From Aureispira sp963837355 (lineage in GTDB: Bacteria > Bacteroidota > Bacteroidia > Chitinophagales > Saprospiraceae): a stretch of 64,000 nt of DNA. Every line of letters begins with the position of its first letter. Position 1 is the first letter of the stretch. A program made the position numbers and the translations under genes. The notes beneath the pieces were generated by a model, which worked only from the letters and a program-made list of their open reading frames with translations, did not search any database and was not told where the DNA came from. The stretch spans positions 372,001 to 436,000 of the forward strand of contig CAWIMY010000003.1 of assembly GCA_963837355.1 (NCBI GenBank). Reading direction: 5' to 3'. Shown here in pieces: positions 42,780 to 51,984 of the stretch.

Positions 42780-45140
42780 TTATTCAGAAAAATCCCGCCC
42801 GCTGCGATCAACATTCGTAGCAGAAGCCTGCTGCGTGCCAAACAACAGCACACTTTGTATGTTTACGTGTTCAGGGCGTGTAGCCACATAGACCACGGTG
42901 TCCGCTACATCCTTAGCCGATAGTGGCTTAAAGTCTTCATAAATCTTTGCTTTTTCGGCATCCTCATAACGCACCTTAGCAAATTCTGTCTCTTCGACGT
43001 GTCCAGGATGTATGGCCGTTACCTTAATATGGTATTGGTACAAATCTAAGCGCATCGAACGCGTCAAGGAGTCCACCCCCGCTTTGGTGGCACAATATAC
43101 CCCACCGCCTGCATACGCTTCTACTCCTGCGACAGAACCTAAGTTAATTACGTGCCCTCGTTGGCGGGCGACCATACCAGGCGTTACCGCACGACTGACG
43201 TACAACAATCCTTTCAAATTGGTATCAATCATGGTTTCCCAATGCTCTGTATTTCCTTCATGGATCGGTGCAAAACCCTTTGCCAAGCCTGCATTATTGA
43301 CCAAAATATCAATATCCTTCCAACCCTCAGGCAAGCCGTGAATGGCCTCTTTAACCGCCTTCAAATCGCGCACATCTAACGTCAAACAATGTACTTGCGC
43401 TTCCGCCAAATGTTCTTCCAGTAGGTTTTTTAGACCTTCTAACCGTTCTGTACGGCGGCCTGCTAAAATAACTTTGTAGCCGCTTAGCACAAATTGCCCT
43501 GCAATAGAACGACCAATGCCCGAAGTCGCCCCCGTTACCAAAACCACAGTATCAGCATTGGGGTGGCGTTGTTCTTCGACGGCTTCTAGCGCTTCGCTTT
43601 GTGTTTCTTCGGGTTCCCCTTCTGCGCTGCTTAGGCGAATGACTTTGAAATAATTGTCGTTCTCTGCGGTTTCAAAGCGCTCGGCATCTAAAATACACGC
43701 TTGCAGGTAATTGGCCTTGGCTTCTTCCATCCGCCCCATCTCTTTGAGGCATTGCGCTAAGCCAAAATACGCCTCTTCATAGCGCCCATCCAACAACAAC
43801 GCCTCGCGAAACGATTCACTCGCTTTGTGGTAAGCTTTTTCTTCTTTTTGTAATAAGCCGTACTCGTAGTACAAGTTGGGGTTATCATCATTGACCATAA
43901 TCGCCTTACGGTACATCTGTGCCGCTTCGGTGTGGTCTTCGGTTTCTTCTTGTTTAGCCAATAGGCGCGCAAGCCAAATTAGGGCGCGGCCGTTGTATGG
44001 ATCGAGGCTTAAAATACGCTCGTAAGTGTGGCGAGCCTCTTGGGCTTGGTCTTCTTCGGTTTGGCTTTCTGCAATGTGAAACAGTAAATCAATGCTGTCT
44101 ACTGCATCCACTTCGTAGCGCGCCAAAATTTCCTGCGCATCCAAATCTTCTAAATCGTCCAACTTCTCGTCCAACGTAAACGGTTCTTCTACTTGAGCAA
44201 TATCGGCCACAGGAATCCGCTCTGGAGTGTCTTCCTCTTCTTTAGACAGCGTTTCTGTTTCCTCTACATGTACTTCTTTCAGCGCCTTTTCTTCGTACAA
44301 ATCAACCTGTTGAATTTCTTCTACACTGGGTACTTCTGTACTGGTCTCTTCTTCCTCTTCTAAGTTTTCGCCTATAGGCACGTCTACATCGGCAATAGTC
44401 AGTGGCGGCTCGGTATCTGAGTCGTCCGATTCTTGTATAATAGCCTTTTCCAGAATAGAGGTTTCTTTCCTTTCAGCAGAGGCATCGGCAACAGGGGCAG
44501 TCGTTTCTGCTTCCACAGGCAAATCAATAGTTGGGATAGTGTCGTCCTCTGCTTGATAATTGGCATCGGCCTCCAAGCCAGTACGCTCAATCAACAATTG
44601 ATAATCATTCGCGTAAAGCGCCTCCCATTCAATTGGTTCTGATTGATTGATGCTGCGAATATGGTTAGAAATATTACCGACCGACAAACGCTTAGCAATT
44701 TCTTTTTGCTCGTTGATTTGATCCAGCTCTTGCCCTTCTACATTCTTTGCCGCTTTGCGCAAAGCAATCCACGCCTCGTACCAGTAATCGCGGTAATACA
44801 TTACATCATTGAGCGTTTGAATGCGCGTAGGATACGCCTCTTCGCGATCGGGCTCTCCTTTCTTGGGGCGACGGCCGTGGGTAAGCACAGGCACCAAGCG
44901 CTCGCTGGGCAATTCCTCCATCAACTGTTCTAAATGCCGCGTTTGCGTCAAATCCTTCAAAAAATTATCACTGACCAACAAAAGGGCAATCCCTTGCGTA
45001 TCGTTTAATACTTGTTGTGTTTTGTCAGCAGTAGAGGGCGCTTTGATGCAGGGAATCTGCAAGGCTTTTAGATCATTGCTAACTTGTTGGGCTTCCGCCG
45101 AATTGGCCTCGGTGTAGAATAGATAAACGTGTTGTGACAT
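42780..45140 (-). CDS. TIR-like / TPR / YdfG-type short-chain dehydrogenase fusion
   Basis: A 786-residue protein with three parts. Residues ~1-140 have a TIR-like pattern: VYLFYTEANSAEAQQVSNDLK (strand A, helix A), IPCIKAPS, GIALLLVSDNFLKDLT and a Glu (HLEQLMEEL) roughly where TIR NADases have their catalytic Glu. After a Glu/Asp-rich disordered stretch (~200-345), TPR helices cover ~350-480 (ARHTYERILSLDPYNGRALI). Residues ~530-786 are a complete SDR of the YdfG group: LVTGATSGIGRS, ILVNNAGLAKGF, NLGSVAG (Ser), YCATKAG (Tyr/Lys) and the C-terminal RPEHVNIQSVLLFGTQQASA block. The SDR part may use NADP(H). Such a combination is new to me; no partner gene is nearby. Confidence 0.75.
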   Translation of the reverse strand: MSQHVYLFYTEANSAEAQQVSNDLKALQIPCIKAPSTADKTQQVLNDTQGIALLLVSDNFLKDLTQTRHLEQLMEELPSERLVPVLTHGRRPKKGEPDREEAYPTRIQTLNDVMYYRDYWYEAWIALRKAAKNVEGQELDQINEQKEIAKRLSVGNISNHIRSINQSEPIEWEALYANDYQLLIERTGLEADANYQAEDDTIPTIDLPVEAETTAPVADASAERKETSILEKAIIQESDDSDTEPPLTIADVDVPIGENLEEEEETSTEVPSVEEIQQVDLYEEKALKEVHVEETETLSKEEEDTPERIPVADIAQVEEPFTLDEKLDDLEDLDAQEILARYEVDAVDSIDLLFHIAESQTEEDQAQEARHTYERILSLDPYNGRALIWLARLLAKQEETEDHTEAAQMYRKAIMVNDDNPNLYYEYGLLQKEEKAYHKASESFREALLLDGRYEEAYFGLAQCLKEMGRMEEAKANYLQACILDAERFETAENDNYFKVIRLSSAEGEPEETQSEALEAVEEQRHPNADTVVLVTGATSGIGRSIAGQFVLSGYKVILAGRRTERLEGLKNLLEEHLAEAQVHCLTLDVRDLKAVKEAIHGLPEGWKDIDILVNNAGLAKGFAPIHEGNTEHWETMIDTNLKGLLYVSRAVTPGMVARQRGHVINLGSVAGVEAYAGGGVYCATKAGVDSLTRSMRLDLYQYHIKVTAIHPGHVEETEFAKVRYEDAEKAKIYEDFKPLSAKDVADTVVYVATRPEHVNIQSVLLFGTQQASATNVDRSGRDFSE

Positions 45141-45465
45141 GAACAGGATGTTTTTATGAAGCTAGTTACTTATAGTGCTATTGGTGATTGGTCTCGAACC
45201 GTAGTCAAGGATGACTTCCCTCAATGTAGTATTTTTAGGACTTGTTTAAAAATAGATACGCCTATAAATTGACCGAAGAGGAAACGAAAGCGCCATTTAG
45301 AACGAAGCGCCTTACTACTTTATAACTCTTTTATGTTTATTTTGTTGGAAGAATAACAGCGCGTGCCTCTATACACGGGAACGATTTACCCCAATTGGTA
45401 CGTTGTGCAACGGTCGGGCAAGCGCCTTACAATAAACATTACCACACTAATCAGACTATTATATT
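45141..45465. other. Divergent intergenic region between fusion gene and rsgA
   Basis: 325 nt with no recognisable gene. It should contain the promoters of the fusion gene and rsgA. Several short AT-rich tracts occur, but no clear TAnnTTTG with -33 element. Confidence 0.4.
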
Positions 45466-46410
45466 TTGGACGGAATTGTAACCAAATCAACGGGTAAATG
45501 GTATACCGTGCTGTTAGACGACGGCACTAGTATGGCCTGCCGCATCAAAGGAAAATTTAGATTGGGGAAATTAAAATTAACCAATCCTATTGCTGTAGGC
45601 GACCGCGTTGGCGTCGATCCTGAGGAGGGGCAAGATACGGGCATGATTGCCAAATTGTATCCCCGTGAGAATTATGTGCTGCGCCAATCGACCCGACGCA
45701 AGCATTACTTACACCTTTTGGCCGCCAACATTGACCAAGCTTTTATCATTGTCACTATTCGTTTTCCCTTGCTCAAACCAGGGTTCATCGACCGTTTTCT
45801 ATTGACCACAGAGATGCACAATATTCCGACCTACATTATTGTTAACAAGTCGGATTTGTACTTTGAGGAGGATCTAGAAATCTACGGCGGCTTAAAAGCC
45901 ATCTACAAAGAAATTGGCTACGAAACTTTATTGGTCTCTGCCGAAACAGGCGATGGTATTGACGAACTCAAAGCACTGTTAAAAAATAAAACAACCCTAG
46001 TTTCGGGCCACTCGGGCGTAGGAAAATCCTCGTTGGTCAATAATATTGATGCGGACTTAGATTTGAGCACCCAGGAAGTATCGGATTATTCAGGCAAAGG
46101 GATGCATACCACTACTTTTGCACAAATGTATCCCTTGAAGGGCGGTGGGCACATCATTGACACCCCAGGAATCAAAGAAATGGGCTTTATCAATATGGAG
46201 CCAATGGACGTAGCGCACAACTTCAAAGAGTTTTTCCGATATTCTAAAAACTGCAAGTACAGCGACTGTCTACACGTCAATGAACCCAACTGTGCCGTCA
46301 AAGAAGCCGTAGAAGACGATGAGATCAGTATTTTGCGTTACCAAAGCTATTTATCGGTCTTGGAAGAAATCATGGGGCAGAATTATTGGGAGCGCCAAAC
46401 GGATTGGTAA
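45466..46410 (+). CDS. rsgA: Ribosome small subunit-dependent GTPase RsgA
   Basis: A 314-residue circularly permuted GTPase that assists late 30S maturation. An OB fold comes first (GIVTKSTGKWYTVLLDDG), then G4 NKSDLYF, G5-like SAETGDG, G1 P-loop GHSGVGKSSLVNNI, G3 DTPGIKEMG, and a C-terminal zinc finger with Cys in NCKYSDCLHVNEPNC. The start appears to be TTG at 45466; no in-frame ATG gives the expected N-terminus, so either a TTG start is used or a base is misread. A gene for an uncharacterised protein follows after 122 nt. Confidence 0.93.
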   Translation: MDGIVTKSTGKWYTVLLDDGTSMACRIKGKFRLGKLKLTNPIAVGDRVGVDPEEGQDTGMIAKLYPRENYVLRQSTRRKHYLHLLAANIDQAFIIVTIRFPLLKPGFIDRFLLTTEMHNIPTYIIVNKSDLYFEEDLEIYGGLKAIYKEIGYETLLVSAETGDGIDELKALLKNKTTLVSGHSGVGKSSLVNNIDADLDLSTQEVSDYSGKGMHTTTFAQMYPLKGGGHIIDTPGIKEMGFINMEPMDVAHNFKEFFRYSKNCKYSDCLHVNEPNCAVKEAVEDDEISILRYQSYLSVLEEIMGQNYWERQTDW

Positions 46411-46532
46411 TATTTTTGTACCACTTCGCGGATCAAGCCATTCAGAAAAAACACGCTACAGATTCAATTCGTATCAAAAAACTCCTATCTTCCACACAAT
46501 TTGATTTTTCACCGTTGTCACTAATAGCCTCT

Positions 46533-47393
46533 ATGAACGTTCAAAACGTAAAACAAAAACTAGATAAAGTCAATAGCTTTTACGCTTATTTAATAGAAAA
46601 CCAAGAAATTGTATCCCGAGTAGACCGCGCCGCTTTCCTAGCCTCTATCCGCTCGTTGTACGATGCCTGTTTTGACGAGGCCAGCACACAGCAGCCTGCT
46701 CAGACCCAACCTGCCACCCCAAAAGAGAACGCACCCAGTACCAATCCGCTCCAAAAATCGGAACCCCCTGCGCCAAAAGAGCAGCCCGAAACGCCTAAAA
46801 AGCGCCCAACCTTGGTTTTCAACCACCAAAACGCTAGCAAAAACACAGAAAAAAAGGAAGAACAACTCGCTCCCCAACCCAAGCAACAAACACCACCGCC
46901 TGTTGAGCAACCTCCCGTAAAAGAAACGTCCAAGCCCGTCGAGCAAAAACCCGTCGAGCCACAACAATCCAAAGAAACGCCCAAAGAGGAGAAAAAACAA
47001 GTGGTATCGCCTAGCACAGAGCCCGTTGATCCCCTACAATTGGTCAAAGACCAACACGAAGCCCTCAACGACGATGGCTTTCAAGAGGCGTACGAGCCCT
47101 TGTTCCGCTACAAAGCCGCCACAGACATCTCTCAAAAGTTGAGCGCCTCTAAATTAGACGACTTGCAAAAAGCATTAGGCTTGAACGAAAAATTCTTGTA
47201 CATCAATGAATTATTTGGGGGCGATGTCGGCCAGTTTCAAAGCGCGATTAAAACACTCAACGAGGGAGAAAATTTTGAAGCAGCACGGCACTACATCGAG
47301 CAAAACCTAATCGCTCAAAACGAGTGGATGAGTAAAAACAAGCGTCCTGTCGCCAAAGATTTCATTAAATTGGTGCGTCGCCGTTATGCCTAA
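46533..47393 (+). CDS. Uncharacterised protein with Pro/Gln/Lys-rich linker and conserved C-terminal domain
   Basis: A 286-residue protein from the ATG at 46533. The first ~45 residues are helical (VKQKLDKVNSFYAYLIENQ). About residues 50-165 are disordered, rich in Pro, Gln, Lys, Glu and Thr. The last ~100 residues form a helical domain with GLNEKFLYINELFGGDVGQF and AARHYIEQNLI, similar in pattern to a small conserved Bacteroidota domain found at the C-terminus of many hypothetical proteins. No signal peptide. It precedes the FtsX-like permease gene by 67 nt. Confidence 0.7.
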   Translation: MNVQNVKQKLDKVNSFYAYLIENQEIVSRVDRAAFLASIRSLYDACFDEASTQQPAQTQPATPKENAPSTNPLQKSEPPAPKEQPETPKKRPTLVFNHQNASKNTEKKEEQLAPQPKQQTPPPVEQPPVKETSKPVEQKPVEPQQSKETPKEEKKQVVSPSTEPVDPLQLVKDQHEALNDDGFQEAYEPLFRYKAATDISQKLSASKLDDLQKALGLNEKFLYINELFGGDVGQFQSAIKTLNEGENFEAARHYIEQNLIAQNEWMSKNKRPVAKDFIKLVRRRYA

Positions 47394-47460
47394 TTGTGCT
47401 CTTTTAGCGTCTTCACAACGCCTTTTCTAAAGCGCCCTGTGCGCCATCAAGCTTCAAATT

Positions 47461-48615
47461 ATGTTGCATCAAGTCTTATGGAAAAACCGCAGCCCTTGGC
47501 AGTTATTAGGGGCTTCTATTGGTATTTTTATTGGCCTCTTTTTATTGCTTTTTGCCTTGCAAGTCTACTTGGATGTGCAGCAGCTCACCAAGGGTGCCCG
47601 CGACAATAATTTCTTGGTCATCAACAAGTCTTTCGAGCGGTATTATCAAAACGAATTGGCCTTTTCGGAGGAAGAATTAGCAGCAATGCGCCAACAGTCC
47701 TTCTTCAACCGTGTTGATCCTTTTGAATCCAATACGTACCGCGTTTCTTTGTCGAGCCAGCGCCTTGGCTTTAGAACCTTATTGTTCTTTCAGTCCTTGC
47801 CTGTTTCCTATTTGGATGTGGACACCACGCTTTTTAAATGGAAAAAAGGCGACCCTTTACCGATTGTCCTGTCCAGTGATTACTTGACTTTGTACAACTT
47901 TGGCTTTGCGCCCAGTCAAGGCCTGCCCAAGTTTTCGGCCAAAACCATTGGTTTGGTCGATTTTGATGTCACCGTGGCAGGTAAAAACAAAAGCGAGCGT
48001 TTTGAGGGACGGGTAGTGGGCTTTACCCCCAATGTCAATTCAATTTTGGTGCCGCCCAATTTTATGGCCTACGCCAACAGTTTGTACGGCGATGAAAAAG
48101 AAGCCAAGGATCCTACACAATTAATTGCGGCCACGGACAACCCTTACAATGTCAATTTAGAACGCTTTCTAGAAGAGAAGGGCTATGAGTTGTCGAAGGG
48201 CGGCTTGATTGGTGGCGAGCTCAAAAGTGCGCTTTATATTTTAGTGTTCTTATTGGTCGCCATTGGCTTGACGATTGTCAGTTTAGCCCTTTTAGTTTTT
48301 ATTCTTAATTTTCAGGTACTCATCGCGCAATCTAGTCACGACATTCAATTGTTACTGCAACTGGGCTACCCTGTCAAAGACATCGCGTCCACGCTTTCTA
48401 ACCAACTACTCAAGCGCTTTGCGGTAGTCGTCGTTGCTGTTTTTGCACTGCTGGTACCCATCAAATATGTGCTAACCGCCAGTTTGGCAGAGCAGGGCTA
48501 CACCATCAGTTTCTATCCGCATTGGATTGTTTGGCTGGTTGGATGTTCCCTCTGTGCGCTCTTTGTCGGCATCAATTATAACAGCATCCAAAAAAACGTA
48601 GAAGGTTTGGCATAG
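47461..48615 (+). CDS. FtsX/MacB-like ABC transporter permease
   Basis: A 384-residue membrane protein. TM1 (ASIGIFIGLFLLLFALQVYL) is followed by a ~230-residue periplasmic region and then three more membrane segments (LYILVFLLVAIGLTIVSLALLVFIL, FAVVVVAVFALLVPIKYVL, HWIVWLVGCSLCALFVGI) in the topology of FtsX-like permeases. The cytoplasmic loop SSHDIQLLLQLGYPVKDIAS is the coupling segment of such proteins. An ATP-binding partner is not encoded nearby. It may work in lipoprotein transport or cell wall regulation; substrate unknown. Confidence 0.75.
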   Translation: MLHQVLWKNRSPWQLLGASIGIFIGLFLLLFALQVYLDVQQLTKGARDNNFLVINKSFERYYQNELAFSEEELAAMRQQSFFNRVDPFESNTYRVSLSSQRLGFRTLLFFQSLPVSYLDVDTTLFKWKKGDPLPIVLSSDYLTLYNFGFAPSQGLPKFSAKTIGLVDFDVTVAGKNKSERFEGRVVGFTPNVNSILVPPNFMAYANSLYGDEKEAKDPTQLIAATDNPYNVNLERFLEEKGYELSKGGLIGGELKSALYILVFLLVAIGLTIVSLALLVFILNFQVLIAQSSHDIQLLLQLGYPVKDIASTLSNQLLKRFAVVVVAVFALLVPIKYVLTASLAEQGYTISFYPHWIVWLVGCSLCALFVGINYNSIQKNVEGLA

Positions 48616-48727
48616 TTTCGGTTTAACCTTGTAAGGTGATGCTTTCTATTAGCGGTATACTATTCCACGGGTAATAGACGTTCCATTATTAGCTTCGTTG
48701 CCCCCTTCCAAATCAAAACTACTAACT

Positions 48728-49435
48728 ATGCAATTTTTTACTTCCCTTCTTTTAATTTGTTTTTCTTGCACCTTAGCGCAAGCACAGACAGGAACTTACA
48801 GTTATAAAAATAAGTCTACTAATACAACGATTGACTTGGATTTGCGTCGAGATGGCGTTTTTATCTATAATTATAACAAAGGCTGGGCGAGTTGCGAAAC
48901 ACGCGGCAATTGGCGGCCGCTACTAGGCAGTGGCCGAGTAATTCTAACCAGTGAATACCAATTGACCGATTATACCTTGGTGGAAACCGAAGAGCCCAAT
49001 ATAGAAGGGCTGCGCTTGATTATCCAAAGTGCAGGCAAAAACCAAAGCCCTACCAGCATTAACGCTATTTATTTTAACGAAGACGAAACCGCCACCTTTG
49101 AGCCCGATGGCGAAGCAGGGTTGCAATTGTTGGCCATGCGCCAACGCCAAATGACCGCAGGATCGCCCGCCCTTCGCGACAGCATAAAAAACACCGATTC
49201 TCCCCGCTTCTACACCTACCCCACCACCAAGAACGTCACGTCGATTACCTTGGAATTTGACAACCAAGAACTGGTGATTCCAATCACAAACAACAAAGCC
49301 AATACCTTTGTACTAACGACTAGCTTTGCCCCCAATGCCGCTTACAAGTACATGAAGGAACAGGAATTTATTAAGAAAGGAGATTTTATCAGCGAGGCTG
49401 GAAGCGCGATTAAACTCAAAAAGAACAAGCACTAA
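48728..49435 (+). CDS. Uncharacterised exported protein
   Basis: A 235-residue protein starting at the ATG at 48728, with signal peptide MQFFTSLLLICFSCTLAQA. The mature part has a lipocalin-like start (TGTYSYKNKSTNTTIDLDLR..GVFIYNYNKGWASCETRGNW) typical of extracytoplasmic proteins measuring small molecules, then ~130 residues of mixed strands. No similarity recognised beyond that. It stands alone, 112 nt after the permease gene. Confidence 0.6.
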   Translation: MQFFTSLLLICFSCTLAQAQTGTYSYKNKSTNTTIDLDLRRDGVFIYNYNKGWASCETRGNWRPLLGSGRVILTSEYQLTDYTLVETEEPNIEGLRLIIQSAGKNQSPTSINAIYFNEDETATFEPDGEAGLQLLAMRQRQMTAGSPALRDSIKNTDSPRFYTYPTTKNVTSITLEFDNQELVIPITNNKANTFVLTTSFAPNAAYKYMKEQEFIKKGDFISEAGSAIKLKKNKH

Positions 49436-49463
49436 GGATATAGTTATAGTAGCGATAGGGACA

Positions 49464-49500
49464 TAAAAAAAGGTTTGTTAAAGCGAGCTTTAACAAACCT
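49464..49500 (-). terminator. Perfect hairpin with minus-strand T-run
   Basis: AGGTTTGTTAAAGC (49471-49484) and GCTTTAACAAACCT (49487-49500) form a perfect 14-bp stem. Seven A on its left (49464-49470) become a T-run on the minus strand. It lies 24 nt past the stop of the 58-codon minus-strand frame and about 30 nt past the plus-strand gene ending at 49435. Confidence 0.8.
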
Positions 49501-49523
49501 ATGAATCACCAAAAATCAATCAA

Positions 49524-49700
49524 TTATATTCCATAACGCTGGACAATCTTGCTCGTAAGCAGGGTAGTAATTTGTCCATTGTTTAGTAACAACATATCGA
49601 AAGTAGAAACTTTTACGGAAAGTTCAAAACTATTTTGAAAAAAATAGTTTAGTAAGGCTTTTTTTTTGACAATTGCAGGAATAGGCAGCGCTGTAGGCAT
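49524..49700 (-). CDS. Possible 58-residue protein with its own terminator
   Basis: An ATG-initiated minus-strand frame (MPTALPIPAIVKKKALLNYF .. SKIVQRYGI) of 58 codons whose stop lies 24 nt before a perfect terminator hairpin oriented the same way. The composition is protein-like: hydrophobic, with few rare patterns. No similarity recognised, no signal peptide. The closely placed terminator is the main support. It occupies the otherwise empty gap between two plus-strand genes. Confidence 0.4.
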   Translation of the reverse strand: MPTALPIPAIVKKKALLNYFFQNSFELSVKVSTFDMLLLNNGQITTLLTSKIVQRYGI

Positions 49701-49783
49701 ATTTTGAGTACTTATTACTTATTTTGCGTCAACGACTTCCAGCTTGGACAGTCATTTTTTGAAGCTGCTAACTATTTTGTATT

Positions 49784-51307
49784 ATGAAAATCTCCTTGCT
49801 CCTTTTGCTCCTTTTATTCGGCTTGACCGCTTGTTCTGACGCGACTACCGAACCACCTACCGCCGTTACCCCAAGCGCACCCATTCCTCAAGATGCCCCG
49901 CCCACTGCCATAGAACGGCAGTTCGTAGACGAAATAGGCCTCAAAGAAGCGACGTTTGCTTTTCTTACCCAATACGGCGACCAATATCAAGCAGTGGCTT
50001 ACGCTTTATTCGCCAATGACCAATACTATTTTGTCGTCGCCCAAGGCGATTGGTCTTTAGACAAACAAAACGCCCTTCCTAGCAACAAAACACCCTACTC
50101 CTACCAACTCGGGTTAGTCAGTGCCAAAAATCAAGTCATTATTCCTCTTCAGTTTGATAAAATCTACAACATGGGTGGCACTGCTTCCAATTTGTTGGAA
50201 GTGGAAGTAAAAGGCCAACGCGGCTTGTATGATTTGACTGGAACGGCCGTTCTCCCCGTCCAATACGACGGCATCTACCCCGCCACCCAACAGCCCAATG
50301 TATGGGCGTACTGGCGCAATGGTAGTCAATTTGGGGCGCTGTATGGCAACGGCAGTAGTGCCACCTTAGAAGAGCAGCCCGCAGATTTGGTTAAGAACTG
50401 GCAATTTGATGCCGAACTAGCTTCCCTTATTCCCTTTGTGGATATAGAAGGTATGAACAGCAAAGAATCTGCTGATCCAGGTAGCGGTATTTTAGTCCTG
50501 CCTTCTTACCTGTATGACCTTGGCATTGCTGCCGAATACAACTATCAATGGGCTTACAAAAAAGGCAATATTGGGATGGAAAACACTTCTGCTAAGGTAC
50601 AAACCTTGTCTAGCAAAAATACAACGACACTCCTCACCGCATTTGATCAGTCCTTTATTGATGCACGAAGTTATCACGAGGAAAAACAGTCTATTGTTAC
50701 CGTCGATCAATTTTACCAACCTGTAGACAGTATTTTGTTACAAACGTTGGAGCAGCGCCCTGTTTGCGCCCTTCCTGCCCAGATTCGTATGATTGGGACA
50801 GATACGCTAGAAGTGGCACAGATTCAGCATACGCCCAAACAGCGCTACGTTTACAAAACGGTATACCGTTATTACCACATCCAGCCCGATGGCCTTTTGC
50901 AACGCTTACCCAGCAAAGGACAGTTTTCAACCTCTCAATACACCCGCCTCCAACCCGAACATTTTAAAGGTTGCTTTGCGCGCGCCCTCACTGATACCGA
51001 AATCGAAGCTCTACCCGAAGATGTTTATGCTTCCTATGAAGTAACTCAGCACCTTTCTGTCGAAGATTTGCAGGCCATGCGCAACGAAATCTACGCGCGA
51101 CACGGTTATAAATTCAAACAAAAAAAATGGCAGCAGTATTTTGCCAAAGAAGCGTGGTACCAAGCCCGTCAAGACGAGGTAGAAAGCTTGTTATCGCCCT
51201 TAGAAAAGCAAAATGCTCAGTTCTTATTGGACTATCAAAAAGTAGTGGCCCCTAAAGAAAAGGAATGGCAAAATCCAAGTTACGAAGCAGGAAATTATGC
51301 GGGTTAA
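49784..51307 (+). CDS. Lipoprotein with WG-like repeats and C-terminal YARHG domain
   Basis: A 507-residue lipoprotein: lipobox LFGLTACSD (Cys at 17). Residues ~95-170 contain WG-repeat-like strands (LGLVSAKNQVIIPLQFDKIY, GLYDLTGTAVLPVQYDGIYP). The C-terminal ~85 residues form a YARHG domain (LQAMRNEIYARHGYKFKQKK, then YFAKEAWYQARQDEVESLL), a small helical extracellular domain of unknown function. The stop overlaps the start of the next gene by 11 nt, so both are in one operon. Periplasmic, membrane-anchored. Confidence 0.85.
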   Translation: MKISLLLLLLLFGLTACSDATTEPPTAVTPSAPIPQDAPPTAIERQFVDEIGLKEATFAFLTQYGDQYQAVAYALFANDQYYFVVAQGDWSLDKQNALPSNKTPYSYQLGLVSAKNQVIIPLQFDKIYNMGGTASNLLEVEVKGQRGLYDLTGTAVLPVQYDGIYPATQQPNVWAYWRNGSQFGALYGNGSSATLEEQPADLVKNWQFDAELASLIPFVDIEGMNSKESADPGSGILVLPSYLYDLGIAAEYNYQWAYKKGNIGMENTSAKVQTLSSKNTTTLLTAFDQSFIDARSYHEEKQSIVTVDQFYQPVDSILLQTLEQRPVCALPAQIRMIGTDTLEVAQIQHTPKQRYVYKTVYRYYHIQPDGLLQRLPSKGQFSTSQYTRLQPEHFKGCFARALTDTEIEALPEDVYASYEVTQHLSVEDLQAMRNEIYARHGYKFKQKKWQQYFAKEAWYQARQDEVESLLSPLEKQNAQFLLDYQKVVAPKEKEWQNPSYEAGNYAG

Positions 51308-51935
51308 ACGGCTCTTGTCGAACTTTTCTTGGGGGATTTTAGTAGGCTGGGTGCTCCTGATCGCAGGCTTATTGGCTTGGGGGGGCAGTCGTCATTTTTC
51401 CCCTTGGGAAGCGCCGTCGGCCTTTGTCTACGCAAGGCGGGCGCATTATGCTTATTTTTTGCCTGCCCTCTACTTGCACGTTTTGAGTAGTCCCGTGGTG
51501 CTGGTACTTGGCATTTTGGGCTTATGGCCTTGGTGGCGACAGACTTCCCAACGCTGGCACCGCCGTTTGGGGAAAGTGTATGTAGGGTTGATTTTAGGCG
51601 TGGCGGCTCCTTCGGGCTTGGTGATGGCTTTTTTTGCGGGGGGCGGCTGGCTGGGAGTCAGTTGTTTTTTGTTGCTGTCGCTGTTGTGGGCTTGGACGAC
51701 CTGGAAAGCGTGGCGCTTGGCTGTAGAGGGAGACTGGGCAGGACATCGCCTTTTTATGTGGCGTAGTTTTGCGTTGGCGAGCTCGGCTTTTTTTCTGCGG
51801 TTGCTCTCTTTTTTGGGCGTTTACTTTTTGCAATGGCAAGGCCCAATGGTTTATGTGGGTTGGGCGTGGTGCAGTTGGTTGCTCCCTTTGGGACTGGTGG
51901 AAATGGGGCAGTTATGGAGCAAACAAGGGGATTAA
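51297..51935 (+). CDS. DUF2306-type integral membrane protein
   Basis: A 212-residue membrane protein with about five to six helices (ILVGWVLLIAGLLAW, FLPALYLHVLSSPVVLVLGILG and later ones). The SQRWHRRLGKVYV segment and GDWAGHRLFMWRSFALASSAF segment carry the His and Arg residues typical of DUF2306 membrane proteins. Overlap of 11 nt with the YARHG lipoprotein gene indicates translational coupling. Function unknown; DUF2306 proteins might bind haem through conserved His residues. Confidence 0.8.
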   Translation: MRVKRLLSNFSWGILVGWVLLIAGLLAWGGSRHFSPWEAPSAFVYARRAHYAYFLPALYLHVLSSPVVLVLGILGLWPWWRQTSQRWHRRLGKVYVGLILGVAAPSGLVMAFFAGGGWLGVSCFLLLSLLWAWTTWKAWRLAVEGDWAGHRLFMWRSFALASSAFFLRLLSFLGVYFLQWQGPMVYVGWAWCSWLLPLGLVEMGQLWSKQGD

Positions 51936-51984
51936 CTTACTTTTTGTAGGGCTGCATCCAAGACACAACCCTACAAAATAAGTT
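51934..51984. terminator. Bidirectional terminator between convergent genes
   Basis: AACTTACTTTTTGTAGGG on the left pairs with CCCTACAAAATAAGTTT on the right with few mismatches, separating the stop codons at 51935 (+) and 51985 (-). Confidence 0.75.
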
